From Alkalimarinus coralli (lineage in GTDB: Bacteria; Pseudomonadota; Gammaproteobacteria; Pseudomonadales; Oleiphilaceae), in NCBI RefSeq assembly GCF_023650515.1, contig NZ_CP096016.1:1884001-1948000 (forward strand): DNA of 64,000 nucleotides. The letters run 5' to 3'. The number at the start of each line of letters is the position of its first letter. Positions within the stretch are counted from its first letter, which is position 1. The notes beneath the pieces are model-generated. The model worked only from the letters and a program-made list of their open reading frames with translations. It was not told where the DNA came from and made no database searches. Position numbers and translations under genes: made by a program. Shown here one piece after another: positions 1-8,086 of this stretch.

Positions 1-850
1 TGTTAGAACCACTGAGTGACAGGATGTATAGCAACTCTTTAATGATTGAATCTGGTGCCGTTTTTGACGTAACCACCTTTCCGACATACACGAGCTCTTT
101 CGTGTAGCGTTCAATTCTCATCAATAGGCGCTTACGAGACTGGGTCGCCTCCATTTGCCGATCATTAATTGCCTGCCCGGCGATTGCCAGCAAACACCAC
201 AAACCAGACAAAGGAGAGTTACCACATAACTTGGATAACCCTAGTGCAGATCGAGTCAGAAGCTTAGTACTAACTGATAAATTTTGTTCACGAATAATAC
301 CCAGCAACGCTACTTGATACATATGCCTCAGGCGTCTCGCCCGAAGATCAAAGTCGGTGATCTCAGAAGCGTCAGCGATATCAAGATTAACGCAATGGTC
401 TACCTTGCGCTGCATATCTACATCAAAAAAGTGCGAATCTGGAAATGGCTTATTCTTAATTGCGACTCTTAGCTCGTTAATGATTGGTAAGAGTAATTCA
501 GGATGGTCTTCGCGCCGCTGCTGGTAGTATTCAATATAGCGCCTTAAAATAAACAATGCGTTATTGAGTGAAGTGAGCAAGTTGTTTTTGTCGTCAGTTG
601 CCCCCACAGGTACTTCATTAGCAAGAGAGACGGCTTCATGGCACAACAAAACCCCGCCTTGAATTTCAACAAGCACGAATATGCCGCGAAGCTGGTTAAG
701 GAAGTCTATACAGTTCTGTAAATCTTCGCCGCTTTCTCTGTTTTCCTGGAATCGCTCCAGGTTTTTCTCGGCCTGTTTAACGGTTGTTTCGATCTCTGAC
801 TGAACGAGTTCAAACGAATTAGCCTTCGCCCCTACTGAAGCTGCAGTCAT
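1..850 (-). CDS. fimL: FimL-type twitching motility regulator, N-terminal part (runs off the left edge)
   Basis: An open frame of 283 codons starts at ATG 850 and continues without a stop to base 1, so the C-terminus is missing. The protein begins MTAASVGAKANSFELVQ. It has a helical, Hpt-like segment at about residues 14-75, a motif HPELLLPIINELR near residue 115, and RRLRHMYQVALLGIIREQN near residue 180. This pattern is shared by FimL and the N-terminus of ChpA, which are known homologues. FimL is preferred because in Pseudomonas fimL lies close to dnaQ/rnhA, as here, and because no pilGHIJ genes precede it. No phosphoacceptor histidine motif is visible. FimL is known to support type IV pilus assembly and cAMP signalling. 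The gene has its own 490-bp upstream gap and is probably transcribed alone. The full ChpA kinase remains an alternative until the rest is seen. Confidence 0.72.
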   Translation of the reverse strand, partial: MTAASVGAKANSFELVQSEIETTVKQAEKNLERFQENRESGEDLQNCIDFLNQLRGIFVLVEIQGGVLLCHEAVSLANEVPVGATDDKNNLLTSLNNALFILRRYIEYYQQRREDHPELLLPIINELRVAIKNKPFPDSHFFDVDMQRKVDHCVNLDIADASEITDFDLRARRLRHMYQVALLGIIREQNLSVSTKLLTRSALGLSKLCGNSPLSGLWCLLAIAGQAINDRQMEATQSRKRLLMRIERYTKELVYVGKVVTSKTAPDSIIKELLYILSLSGSN

Positions 851-1343
851 ACACTACCAATTCCTAATTTTAATTGGACACCCACTTTTGGCTTTATTGC
901 CGCGCCTGTAAACCTCGTAAATCGTGTACCTTACAACTTAGAGGATCACTAATAATTTTTTATTTAACTTTAACTTATAACACATTTTTCATGTGATACA
1001 AGAAATTGACTGTATCAAAGCATTACTTTTAGTAACTTTGTATAAATTGCTTTTTAGCCTACCTATTTCGTTTATGTCTGCGGGAAACACCCCGTTTATT
1101 TTGTTAAGGATAGACTAAAACGAAACACTTAACCCAACAGGCAAGCGTAGCTGGTTTCAGTTCACTGATAGCATGATAAGGTTAAGTACATTGATGGCTT
1201 TCAGACTGAACCCTTCCCCCATCAAAACATAGTGTTAAAATCTGAGACATTAAGAAAAGGAGCACGGGGGAGAAATAGGCAATCAGGCCCTTGCAAATCG
1301 CTCTGAAAAGATATGATCCAAAAGCATATATCGAAAGAAAACG
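851..1343. other. Intergenic region between dnaQ end and fimL start
   Basis: About 490 bases without a credible gene, AT-rich in its lower half. The part next to fimL holds a dyad at 994-1017 and a smaller one (CACAT/ATGTG) around 981-994, so it is probably the fimL promoter region. Near 1080-1095 there is only a weak GC hairpin without a T run. No tRNA was seen, although dnaQ neighbours a tRNA gene in E. coli. An AAGGAG at 1255-1260 is not followed by a start codon. Confidence 0.5.
994..1017. promoter_or_regulatory. Dyad TGATACA-N10-TGTATCA upstream of fimL
   Basis: Perfect 7-base arms are separated by 10 bases, about 145 bases upstream of the fimL ATG. The spacing would suit a dimeric regulator binding one face of the helix. 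There is no direct evidence of function, and I cannot name a regulator. Confidence 0.3.
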
Positions 1344-2042
1344 CTACTGAGCCCTCCATATAGCGCTTCCAGACTGTTTTTCTATAGCATCCAGGCGACT
1401 TTCGTGATCCGCCAGCTCTTGTGCAGATGCCCTCAAAATCTGCAGGCTTGGGCGGTCTGAAGGCAAACGCTGTACGCCTGTAATTTCCTCAGAGGCATTA
1501 TCTCCACCCAGTGAGAGCATCGTCTGCCCCCCAGTCATGATTAGATAAACATCGGCCAGGATTTCAGAATCCAGCAATGCGCCGTGCAGGTCACGCATGC
1601 TGTTATCGATACCATAGCGCTTGCAGAGTGCATCCAAGCTATTGCGCTGCCCCGGGTGCTTCTTCCTCGCTAACGCAAGTGTATCGAGAACCCCACAATA
1701 CTGTTCTACTTTTCCAGGGCTATCTTGCAGCATCAAGAATTCATGGTTGATAAACCCAATATCAAACGCCGCATTATGTATCACCAGCTCTGCCCCATTG
1801 ATAAACGCCAGGAACTCTGCGGCTATATCTTTGAAGATTGGCTTATCGGCCAAGAATTCATTGGTAATACCATGGACTTCAATTGCACTACTTTCAACTT
1901 CTCGTTGAGGGTTAATATATTGGTGATAGTGATTCCCGGTTAATTTCCGGTCGATCACCTCAACACAACCGATTTCTATTATCCGGTGACCCTGTGATGG
2001 CTCCAGGCCGGTTGTTTCTGTATCTAGAACTACCTGTCTCAT
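1344..2042 (-). CDS. dnaQ: DNA polymerase III epsilon subunit (proofreading exonuclease)
   Basis: A 232-residue protein, close to the family length of about 240. It is the 3'-5' exonuclease that proofreads for the replicative polymerase and binds the alpha subunit through its C-terminus. The Exo I motif DTETTG is at residues 7-12, Exo II lies around HNAAFDIGF, and Exo III around HGALLDSEILADVYL, so this is a DEDDh-type active site. ATG 2042 is chosen over an upstream TTG at 2060 because AGGAAA lies about 10 bases ahead of it and homologues begin with M-R-Q/I-V-L-D-T-E-T. It follows rnhA by 60 bases on the same strand, the usual dnaQ/rnhA pairing. Confidence 0.95.
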   Translation of the reverse strand: MRQVVLDTETTGLEPSQGHRIIEIGCVEVIDRKLTGNHYHQYINPQREVESSAIEVHGITNEFLADKPIFKDIAAEFLAFINGAELVIHNAAFDIGFINHEFLMLQDSPGKVEQYCGVLDTLALARKKHPGQRNSLDALCKRYGIDNSMRDLHGALLDSEILADVYLIMTGGQTMLSLGGDNASEEITGVQRLPSDRPSLQILRASAQELADHESRLDAIEKQSGSAIWRAQ

Positions 2043-2102
2043 GCGACAAACTTTCCTCAACTGTTCTTATCGTGACCTTTGCCCAACGCCTGCGTTTGAT
2101 GC

Positions 2103-2558
2103 CTAATTGCTTTTGAGCACGGCATTAACACCCTTGTTCGCCAGTGCATCTGCCATTTCGTTCCCAGGGTGTCCGCTATGCCCTTTAACCCAGTGCCAAT
2201 TCAGCTTATGGCGCTGCACTTCTGCGTCAAGCGCTTTCCATAAATCATCATTCTTAACCGGCGTTTTCGACGAAGTACGCCAATCATTCTTTTTCCACCC
2301 GTGTATCCATGTGGTGATTCCTTTACGCACATATTGAGAATCAGTATAAATATCAACGTCACATGGACGGTTAAGTAACTGAAGCGACTTTATTGCCGCC
2401 ATTAACTCCATTCGGTTGTTCGTCGTATTGGGTTCTCCACCATAGATATGTTTTTTGTGTTGTCCCGACTTCAAGGCAGCCCCCCAACCTCCAGGCCCAG
2501 GGTTCCCTTTACATGCACCGTCGGTATAAATTATCACTTTGTCGCGCTGTAACCCCAT
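2103..2558 (-). CDS. rnhA: Ribonuclease HI
   Basis: A 151-residue protein; E. coli RNase HI has 155. It degrades the RNA strand of RNA-DNA hybrids such as R-loops and primers. The four acidic catalytic positions are visible: D13 in [16 protein letters not shown]51 in [10 protein letters not shown]73 in [10 protein letters not shown], and D137 in NEMADALAN. The handle-region histidine is within KGHSGHPGN. It starts at ATG 2558. It lies between the methyltransferase gene (92 bases upstream) and dnaQ on the same strand, and is probably co-transcribed with them. Confidence 0.96.
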   Translation of the reverse strand: MGLQRDKVIIYTDGACKGNPGPGGWGAALKSGQHKKHIYGGEPNTTNNRMELMAAIKSLQLLNRPCDVDIYTDSQYVRKGITTWIHGWKKNDWRTSSKTPVKNDDLWKALDAEVQRHKLNWHWVKGHSGHPGNEMADALANKGVNAVLKSN

Positions 2559-2649
2559 TTGACGTTAACAACCTTAATGCGCTCAAAATTGGACAGGCAC
2601 ACTAAATCATTTAACGATAACTGGCAACCTCGCTTGAAGCAGGCTCAAT

Positions 2650-3405
2650 TTATGGTTTCATTCGGTTGGCAACGGGTAACCCTATCACTTTCGCTTTTTT
2701 CCAGTCAGGACGTCTGGCAATCGAACAACCTACCTGTTTCTTCGCAAGAACCATATAATAAGCGCCCAAAGGCACCCCACCTTTATCAAGCTGGTCTATG
2801 TACGAAAAACGCTCTAAAAAACGGTAGCTTTCAATCGGCGGCCTTAAGAAGTGGTAGTGAGTGCTGCATATTTCAAAATCAAGCAAATTTAACCAGTCTT
2901 CTATTCGATAACCCGAAATAAACCGCCCATTCCAAGGCGCTTTCTTTTTTCTCGACAGCAGCTTCCGCACTCCCCACATACTTAACGGGTTAAAGCCAAC
3001 GATAAGAATATGTCCACTTCCTCGTACAACTCTTGAGACTTCTCTCAATGCTTGATGAGGTGAAGAAGCAAAATCCAAGGTGTGGTGCAAAATAGCCAAA
3101 TCAATACTATCGTGACATAAACCAAGCTCATGGCTTTCGGTCACCAGCACATTTTCTGGCATATCTGGCTGCCATTGAGGTACAGCCATGATAGTGTGGC
3201 CAAGGCTACTGCTATTACCCATTGGTAACCGGTGGCTAACCAGCATTTCTAACTGCTGATACCCAAACATTCGTCCAATCAGGCGTTCGATATTGCGTCT
3301 CTGGTCAGATAAAAGAACCCGGCCGAGCGGCGTCTGGAACCATTGTTCAAATGTTTGCTGTATATGAACATAGTCACATTGAGAGTCACCCCGTTTGCGT
3401 CCCAT
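2650..3405 (-). CDS. YafS-type class I methyltransferase-like protein
   Basis: 251 residues with the later half of a SAM-methyltransferase fold: SIDLAILHHTLDFASSP, then a strand after ALREVSRVVRGSGHILIVGFNP, as in motif II/III regions of Methyltransf_11 proteins. The usual glycine-rich SAM loop (D/E-x-G-x-G) is not recognisable in the first 90 residues, so activity is uncertain. Position fits E. coli yafS, which lies between gloB and rnhA-dnaQ. AAGGGAGG is well placed before ATG 3405. The gene is divergent from gloB across a 180-base gap. The substrate is unknown. Confidence 0.75.
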   Translation of the reverse strand: MGRKRGDSQCDYVHIQQTFEQWFQTPLGRVLLSDQRRNIERLIGRMFGYQQLEMLVSHRLPMGNSSSLGHTIMAVPQWQPDMPENVLVTESHELGLCHDSIDLAILHHTLDFASSPHQALREVSRVVRGSGHILIVGFNPLSMWGVRKLLSRKKKAPWNGRFISGYRIEDWLNLLDFEICSTHYHFLRPPIESYRFLERFSYIDQLDKGGVPLGAYYMVLAKKQVGCSIARRPDWKKAKVIGLPVANRMKP

Positions 3406-3468
3406 ATAACCTCCCTTCCGCCATTACCAAATGTAATCTCAAACGAGCAGAGTTAATAAGCTTATTTA

Positions 3469-3488
3469 TTATAGTAGAGCTACTATAA
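3469..3488. promoter_or_regulatory. Palindrome in the methyltransferase/gloB divergent promoter region
   Basis: TTATAGTAG-AG-CTACTATAA has perfect 9-base arms. Each arm contains TATAGT, which resembles a -10 box, so the dyad could hold overlapping divergent promoters or an operator. It lies 63 bases from the methyltransferase start and 95 bases from the gloB start. Function is inferred from position only. Confidence 0.35.
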
Positions 3489-3583
3489 ACCTATACGGTT
3501 TAAAATCCATTCTTTAACCATTAAGATTGAGCTTATTTGAGTGGGAAGCAATCCTCTTCACAAATTTTAAAACGGACAAACTT

Positions 3584-4387
3584 ATGTTAACAGTACACCC
3601 CATCAAAGCATTCTCAGACAACTACATCTGGTGTATTGAAAACCCCGCAACAAGGCAGTGCGTAGTGGTCGACCCAGGCGATGCGAAGCCCGTAGTTAAA
3701 TACATGCAGGACAATCACCTGACACTTCATAGCATATTGGTTACTCATCACCACTATGACCATACTGATGGAATTGACCCGCTGCTGAAAGAAGCGGCAA
3801 AAACAGCAACGTCCGCTATAGATGTGTATGGGCCTGCGAACAGCAAAATCTCGCAGATTAATAACCCACTCACACAGGGTGATGAAATATCAATATTTAA
3901 CACTCAATTTAGAGTCAGTGAAGTGCCAGGGCATACACTTGACCATATCAGTTTCTTTTCGCCGTCTGACCCTCAACACAAAAGCCCTTGGCTGTTCTGT
4001 GGAGACACGTTATTTTCAAGCGGCTGCGGGCGCCTATTTGAAGGCTCCCCCAAACAAATGCTAACGTCACTGAAAGCACTTGCAAAACACCCAACTGATA
4101 CAAAGGTATACTGCACCCACGAATATACACTAGCCAATTTGGCATTTAGTGAAGCCGTAGCGCCTCATAACCAGAAAATCAAAGACTACGCCCAAAGCTG
4201 CCAGAAGAAGCGAGTAAATGGCTTACCTACCTTGCCAACATCCATTCAAACAGAGCTTGAAATTAACCCGTTCCTTAGATGTGACAAAGCGGAGATTAAA
4301 GAATCTGTATCGCGGCACTCAAATTTAGAAATGTTGTCAGAACTTGAAGTATTCACAGCACTTCGATCATGGAAGGACTCATTTTGA
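3584..4387 (+). CDS. gloB: Hydroxyacylglutathione hydrolase (glyoxalase II)
   Basis: 267 residues from ATG 3584; the family is usually 250-260. It hydrolyses S-lactoylglutathione to lactate and glutathione, the second step of methylglyoxal detoxification in the cytosol. The metallo-beta-lactamase signature HHHYDH is at residues 55-60, with further metal ligands in EVPGHTLDHIS, CGDTLFSSGCGR and THEYTLANL. The C-terminus ...LRSWKDSF is typical for the family. An upstream TTG at 3527 would add 19 residues with no homology, so ATG 3584 is preferred. The stop codon lies inside the terminal repeat of a small mobile element that follows. Confidence 0.95.
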   Translation: MLTVHPIKAFSDNYIWCIENPATRQCVVVDPGDAKPVVKYMQDNHLTLHSILVTHHHYDHTDGIDPLLKEAAKTATSAIDVYGPANSKISQINNPLTQGDEISIFNTQFRVSEVPGHTLDHISFFSPSDPQHKSPWLFCGDTLFSSGCGRLFEGSPKQMLTSLKALAKHPTDTKVYCTHEYTLANLAFSEAVAPHNQKIKDYAQSCQKKRVNGLPTLPTSIQTELEINPFLRCDKAEIKESVSRHSNLEMLSELEVFTALRSWKDSF

Positions 4388-4438
4388 GAGACTTTTCACG
4401 ACGATCGTTGTTACAAATACAGCCTGCAAAGGCCTCTT
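4384..4438. mobile_element. MITE-like element, internally deleted copy
   Basis: A 55-base remnant of the family also found at 11913-12078 and 59447-59590. The left end TTGAGAGACTTTTCACGAC matches the family terminal repeat TTGAGACCTTTGCACGAC with one extra base and one substitution. TTACAAATACAGC follows, matching the inner end of the 59-kb copy, and then a degenerate right end TGCAAAGGCCTC. The central part is missing. The left end overlaps the TGA stop of gloB. Confidence 0.6.
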
Positions 4439-4523
4439 TAGCAATATTGATCAATCAATTCACAAACCCTGTCACTGAGTCAGGAGTATGTTAAATTAAA
4501 AATAATTAATTACTCAGTGTAAG

Positions 4524-4552
4524 CTATTGACCCATTACGAACAGGTCAATAG
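4524..4552. terminator. Stem-loop between gloB and mltD
   Basis: CTATTGACC and GGTCAATAG form a perfect 9-base stem with an 11-base loop. Only a short ACTTT follows, so it is at best a weak intrinsic terminator for the gloB transcript. It could also be a leader structure for mltD, whose start is about 105 bases downstream. Confidence 0.35.
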
Positions 4553-4657
4553 ACTTTGCCATCGTCGGGAGCTATCGATTCAACTAGCAGTTCTCTCGCC
4601 TACGCAGTGCTTTTGCACGACTTAAAGTACCGACTTTTTCTCAGATTGTGCGTTTTA

Positions 4658-6448
4658 ATGATTCGAATTTCACTTTTTATCTTACTGTTCTGTTCAATAT
4701 CTGCATGCTCCACTTCCCCTACTAATGGGGACAATGAGAGTAATACTCACAACGAGCCACAAGCTGAGTCCACAGATAAGCCATTCTCCTCAATATTTTC
4801 TCTGTTTGAGTCGCAAGACTCAGCCGTTCAATCTGAAGAGATAGTCATTGCTGCCGAAGAAGGGAGTGAAGAAGCCAGCCAACAAAGCACTCACGCCAAC
4901 CGCAACACTAAAGAGCTACTCATCAGCGGATGTTACGACGTTGACTGTGCACCAGTAACAACCAGGTTTGCAGACCGACTGGTTGAGGCCGAAATAAACA
5001 GCCCGCTGGATACAGCATCAGGAAGTCAGGATCTTTGGTTAAGAATGCGTAGTGGGTTCAAGTTAGACCTTGACCTGAATAACCCTCGCATTGAAATGCA
5101 GTTAAACTGGTATAAGAAACACCAACGTTACATAGATAGAACAACGGCGCGCTCTTCACGATATCTGCACTACATCGTACAAGAAACCGAAAAAAGAGGA
5201 ATGCCGCTGGAGCTTGCTCTTCTCCCCGTCGTAGAAAGTGCCTTTGATCCATTCGCGTACTCCCATGGCAGGGCGTCGGGTATATGGCAGTTTATACCCG
5301 GCACAGGCAAAGCGTTTGGCCTGAAACAGGACTGGTGGTATGACGGCCGACGCGACATTGTCGCATCTACTGACGCAGCCCTGACTTACCTTCAAGCCCT
5401 GGCCAACCGCTTTGATGGTGACTGGCTACTGGCATTGGCGGCTTACAACTCAGGTGGCGGTACGGTTTCAAAAGCCATTCGATATAACAAAAAAAGAGGC
5501 CGAAAAACTGACTACTGGTCTCTTAAACTACCAAGGGAGACCCGGGCTTATGTTCCTAAGCTACTAGCGATCTCCAAGCTTATAAAAGAGCCAGAAAAGT
5601 ATGGAATAACGCTAAAACCTCTACCAAACGAGGCCTATTTTGACATTGTTAAAGTCGGTTCTCAGATTGACCTGGCCCAAGCGGCCAAAATGGCCAATAT
5701 ATCTGTAGAAGAGCTATACCTTCTGAACCCGGGTTTTAACCGATGGGCAACCTCACCCATCGGCCCACATCGCCTGCTTATTCCCATAGCGAATACTGAA
5801 CAATTTAAAACGGCGCTGGCATCTATTCCAGCAAACCAACGACTCAGCTGGCAGCGTTACAGCGTAAAGTCCGGCGACTCCCTGATACGAATCGCCAAAA
5901 AGTATAACACCACCCCATCAGTCATTAAGCAGGCAAATAACCTTCGTTCCAATTTAATACGTCAGGGGCAAAAACTGCTTATTCCTGTGGCAGCGAAGGG
6001 GAACGCTTATTACTCATTCAGTTCTGACAATAGAATTCAGAAGAAACAAAACGCCGTTCCGAGAGGAAAAAGCAGATCCAAACTTGAATACACTGTTCGG
6101 GCTGGTGATACCCTTTGGGATATTTCGAGAAAGTACAAAGTAGGCGTCAGAAGCCTCGCCAAATGGAATAGCATGGCACCGACTGACCCGTTAAAGCCTG
6201 GCAAAAAGTTAGTCATCTGGACAAAAGCGGCTCCAGCAACGGTAGCAAGAGGTTTCTCCCCCCCTGGGCGTAAAAATATTCGAAAGATTGGCTATAAAGT
6301 GAGACGGGGCGACTCTCTGGCGCGTATTGCAGGTAAATTTAACGTTACAGTCAAACAAATAGTTACCTGGAATAATATTGACCCAAAAAAATATCTTAAA
6401 CCCGGCCAACGGCTTAAGCTGCATATTGATGTAACAAACGGCTCATAA
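4658..6448 (+). CDS. mltD: Membrane-bound lytic murein transglycosylase D
   Basis: A 596-residue lipoprotein that cleaves peptidoglycan glycan strands, leaving 1,6-anhydromuramic ends. The start at ATG 4658 gives MIRISLFILLFCSISAC, a lipoprotein signal with the lipidated Cys at residue 17; the frame opens earlier at 4556 but would bury this signal. An SLT lysozyme-like domain covers about residues 170-310, with catalytic Glu about residue 193 in PVVESAFDPFAYSHGRASG. A LysM-like stretch (about 330-380) and three clear LysM repeats (about 400-445, 478-521, 546-590) would bind peptidoglycan. It neighbours gloB, as in E. coli and Pseudomonas. Confidence 0.93.
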   Translation: MIRISLFILLFCSISACSTSPTNGDNESNTHNEPQAESTDKPFSSIFSLFESQDSAVQSEEIVIAAEEGSEEASQQSTHANRNTKELLISGCYDVDCAPVTTRFADRLVEAEINSPLDTASGSQDLWLRMRSGFKLDLDLNNPRIEMQLNWYKKHQRYIDRTTARSSRYLHYIVQETEKRGMPLELALLPVVESAFDPFAYSHGRASGIWQFIPGTGKAFGLKQDWWYDGRRDIVASTDAALTYLQALANRFDGDWLLALAAYNSGGGTVSKAIRYNKKRGRKTDYWSLKLPRETRAYVPKLLAISKLIKEPEKYGITLKPLPNEAYFDIVKVGSQIDLAQAAKMANISVEELYLLNPGFNRWATSPIGPHRLLIPIANTEQFKTALASIPANQRLSWQRYSVKSGDSLIRIAKKYNTTPSVIKQANNLRSNLIRQGQKLLIPVAAKGNAYYSFSSDNRIQKKQNAVPRGKSRSKLEYTVRAGDTLWDISRKYKVGVRSLAKWNSMAPTDPLKPGKKLVIWTKAAPATVARGFSPPGRKNIRKIGYKVRRGDSLARIAGKFNVTVKQIVTWNNIDPKKYLKPGQRLKLHIDVTNGS

Positions 6449-6512
6449 CGGCTGCGTAAACAAAACGCTGACAACGACAAACCTAACGCCTAAGTAGTAG
6501 ATATAACAACCC

Positions 6513-7955
6513 TTAGCTCTTGTTTGCCAGCACAGCCAGGCACATATTGACTTGAGCACAGAAATGCTTGAATCCATTAAAGTAAGCCTCGTTTAACGCC
6601 CGCTTACTTTCACCCAGGTCAGCATATAGGAAACCAATGGGCTTTCTGTTGGCCTTTATAGGCGATATCAAGAATTGACGAACCCCTGTTACGGCAATAT
6701 AGCCGGGCGTGACGGCAGCCGTCAGCTCTTTGAACTGTGGATTGCCAATCCAAGTGGGTTTACCGGCGCTAAACAGCTGGAACAAAAAGCCAGATCGGCT
6801 TTTAACAAAATTGAATTTAAATTTACTGCGCCACTCATCTGTTCCCTCACCTAAAACATATTTGGCAGAAATGACTTCACGTCCTTTATCAAATATGGCT
6901 AAGCAAACTCTTTCTAAACCGACCCCCCGATGCAGTCCTTCAAGTATCATTTGAAAAAGCGAGTTCATATCAACCCCCTCCATCATCATACTCGTTAGCT
7001 CCTGCAAGATTTGGAGCTGTAGTTCCGGGTTTGGCTCATGACTGCTTTTTGCTTCAAGGCTTGCGTCATCTGCTGCCTCAATGGAGCGACTGCTGGGTAT
7101 CATTGCAACAAGAACATCGCTACCATAATTGGCTGCGACCTCAGCGGCCTCATTAGCACTTTCCTGAACCATTGCCTCAACATCTTTTGCGCCACTATTG
7201 GTAAATGCTGAAATTTTCTTAATCAACGCTTTCATTTCGGGTGAATCCCACCCTTTTTTCGATGCCTGGCTAACTTCTTCTCCAATTAATACCGCATCGG
7301 CTTTACGAGACATCTTAGAGGAAGGCTGCAAAGACTCCTGTAACACGCCCCCAAGCCTCCAGTTTTTTACCAGCGCTAGCGCCAAACGTTTAAAACTGAC
7401 ACCAATAACTCTTTCTGCAATACGGTCACGCTCTTTATCTGTCGCCCCCTCCTCGACTTGCTCATTAAGTTCTGCGACTTCGCTCTCTCCACTAGACAGC
7501 ACTAACATTTCAGCCAAGTGCAATAACAGGGTCGCGACAAAGACCTCTTCTTTGCCGTCCGCAGACATTTTTGTACAGATGTTTCGCGCCTGTATAGCAG
7601 CATGTATAGAGTCAGCCATCAATTCGAAAAGCCTGGTTGAGGGCTGCCCCTGGAGTATACTCTCAAGCACTTTGATCGTAATACATATGCTTTTGATGGT
7701 ATTGAAGCCGACCGTCAGAATAGATCGACTGACCGTCGTTACCGGGCTACCGGTTGGGTTAAAGTGGACAGTATTTGCAACCTTCAGCACCTGAGTGGTT
7801 AATGAGGCGTCTTTTAAAATAACCTCAGCCAACTGATTAGCTGATGTTTCATCAGACGATGTCAGCTCATTGAGTTCTGCAAGAACAGATGTAAGTACAA
7901 CACCTTCTTCGCTGTCCAGGCGCTCGACCCATGCCGCCAACCCCTTTTTATCCAC
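6513..7955 (-). CDS. HDOD-GAF signalling protein
   Basis: 480 residues. An HDOD domain spans about residues 18-215 (ILKDASLTTQVLKVANTV, then SRSILTVGFNTIKSICI). A linker follows, then a GAF domain at about 320-475 (LQELTSMMMEGVDMNSLF, RVCLAIFD). HDOD proteins lack the phosphodiesterase HD pair and act as signalling scaffolds; GAF domains bind small ligands. The start is taken as GTG 7955 because GGAGG is six bases ahead of it, whereas the two upstream in-frame TTG codons abut the GGAGG. It converges with mltD and diverges from the Yej-type transporter genes. I cannot assign a pathway; motility or c-di-GMP regulation is plausible. Confidence 0.8.
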   Translation of the reverse strand: MDKKGLAAWVERLDSEEGVVLTSVLAELNELTSSDETSANQLAEVILKDASLTTQVLKVANTVHFNPTGSPVTTVSRSILTVGFNTIKSICITIKVLESILQGQPSTRLFELMADSIHAAIQARNICTKMSADGKEEVFVATLLLHLAEMLVLSSGESEVAELNEQVEEGATDKERDRIAERVIGVSFKRLALALVKNWRLGGVLQESLQPSSKMSRKADAVLIGEEVSQASKKGWDSPEMKALIKKISAFTNSGAKDVEAMVQESANEAAEVAANYGSDVLVAMIPSSRSIEAADDASLEAKSSHEPNPELQLQILQELTSMMMEGVDMNSLFQMILEGLHRGVGLERVCLAIFDKGREVISAKYVLGEGTDEWRSKFKFNFVKSRSGFLFQLFSAGKPTWIGNPQFKELTAAVTPGYIAVTGVRQFLISPIKANRKPIGFLYADLGESKRALNEAYFNGFKHFCAQVNMCLAVLANKS

Positions 7956-8086
7956 CAACAACCTCCAGTTGCACTGAATTAAATGAAATATTTTTAAGTT
8001 AGTTTAACTTTAATATAGCTAATGATCCTGATAAGGTATTGATAGTTTGATATTTCGCCCCAAAAAATAATAACTTCCGGACTCAA

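Noticed and set aside
284-472. 62-codon open frame on the plus strand
   Set aside because: It lies antisense inside the fimL coding frame, has no ribosome binding site, and resembles no family.
1-850. Full chemotaxis-type kinase ChpA
   Set aside because: The visible part is compatible, but dnaQ/rnhA synteny and absence of upstream pilGHIJ favour FimL; it stays an alternative only.
851-1343. tRNA gene next to dnaQ
   Set aside because: No cloverleaf arms or T-loop GTTCRA-type sequence in a workable arrangement was found.
7198-7794. 198-codon Ser-rich plus-strand frame
   Set aside because: It is the complement of the HDOD coding sequence; the opposite frame has clear domain homology.
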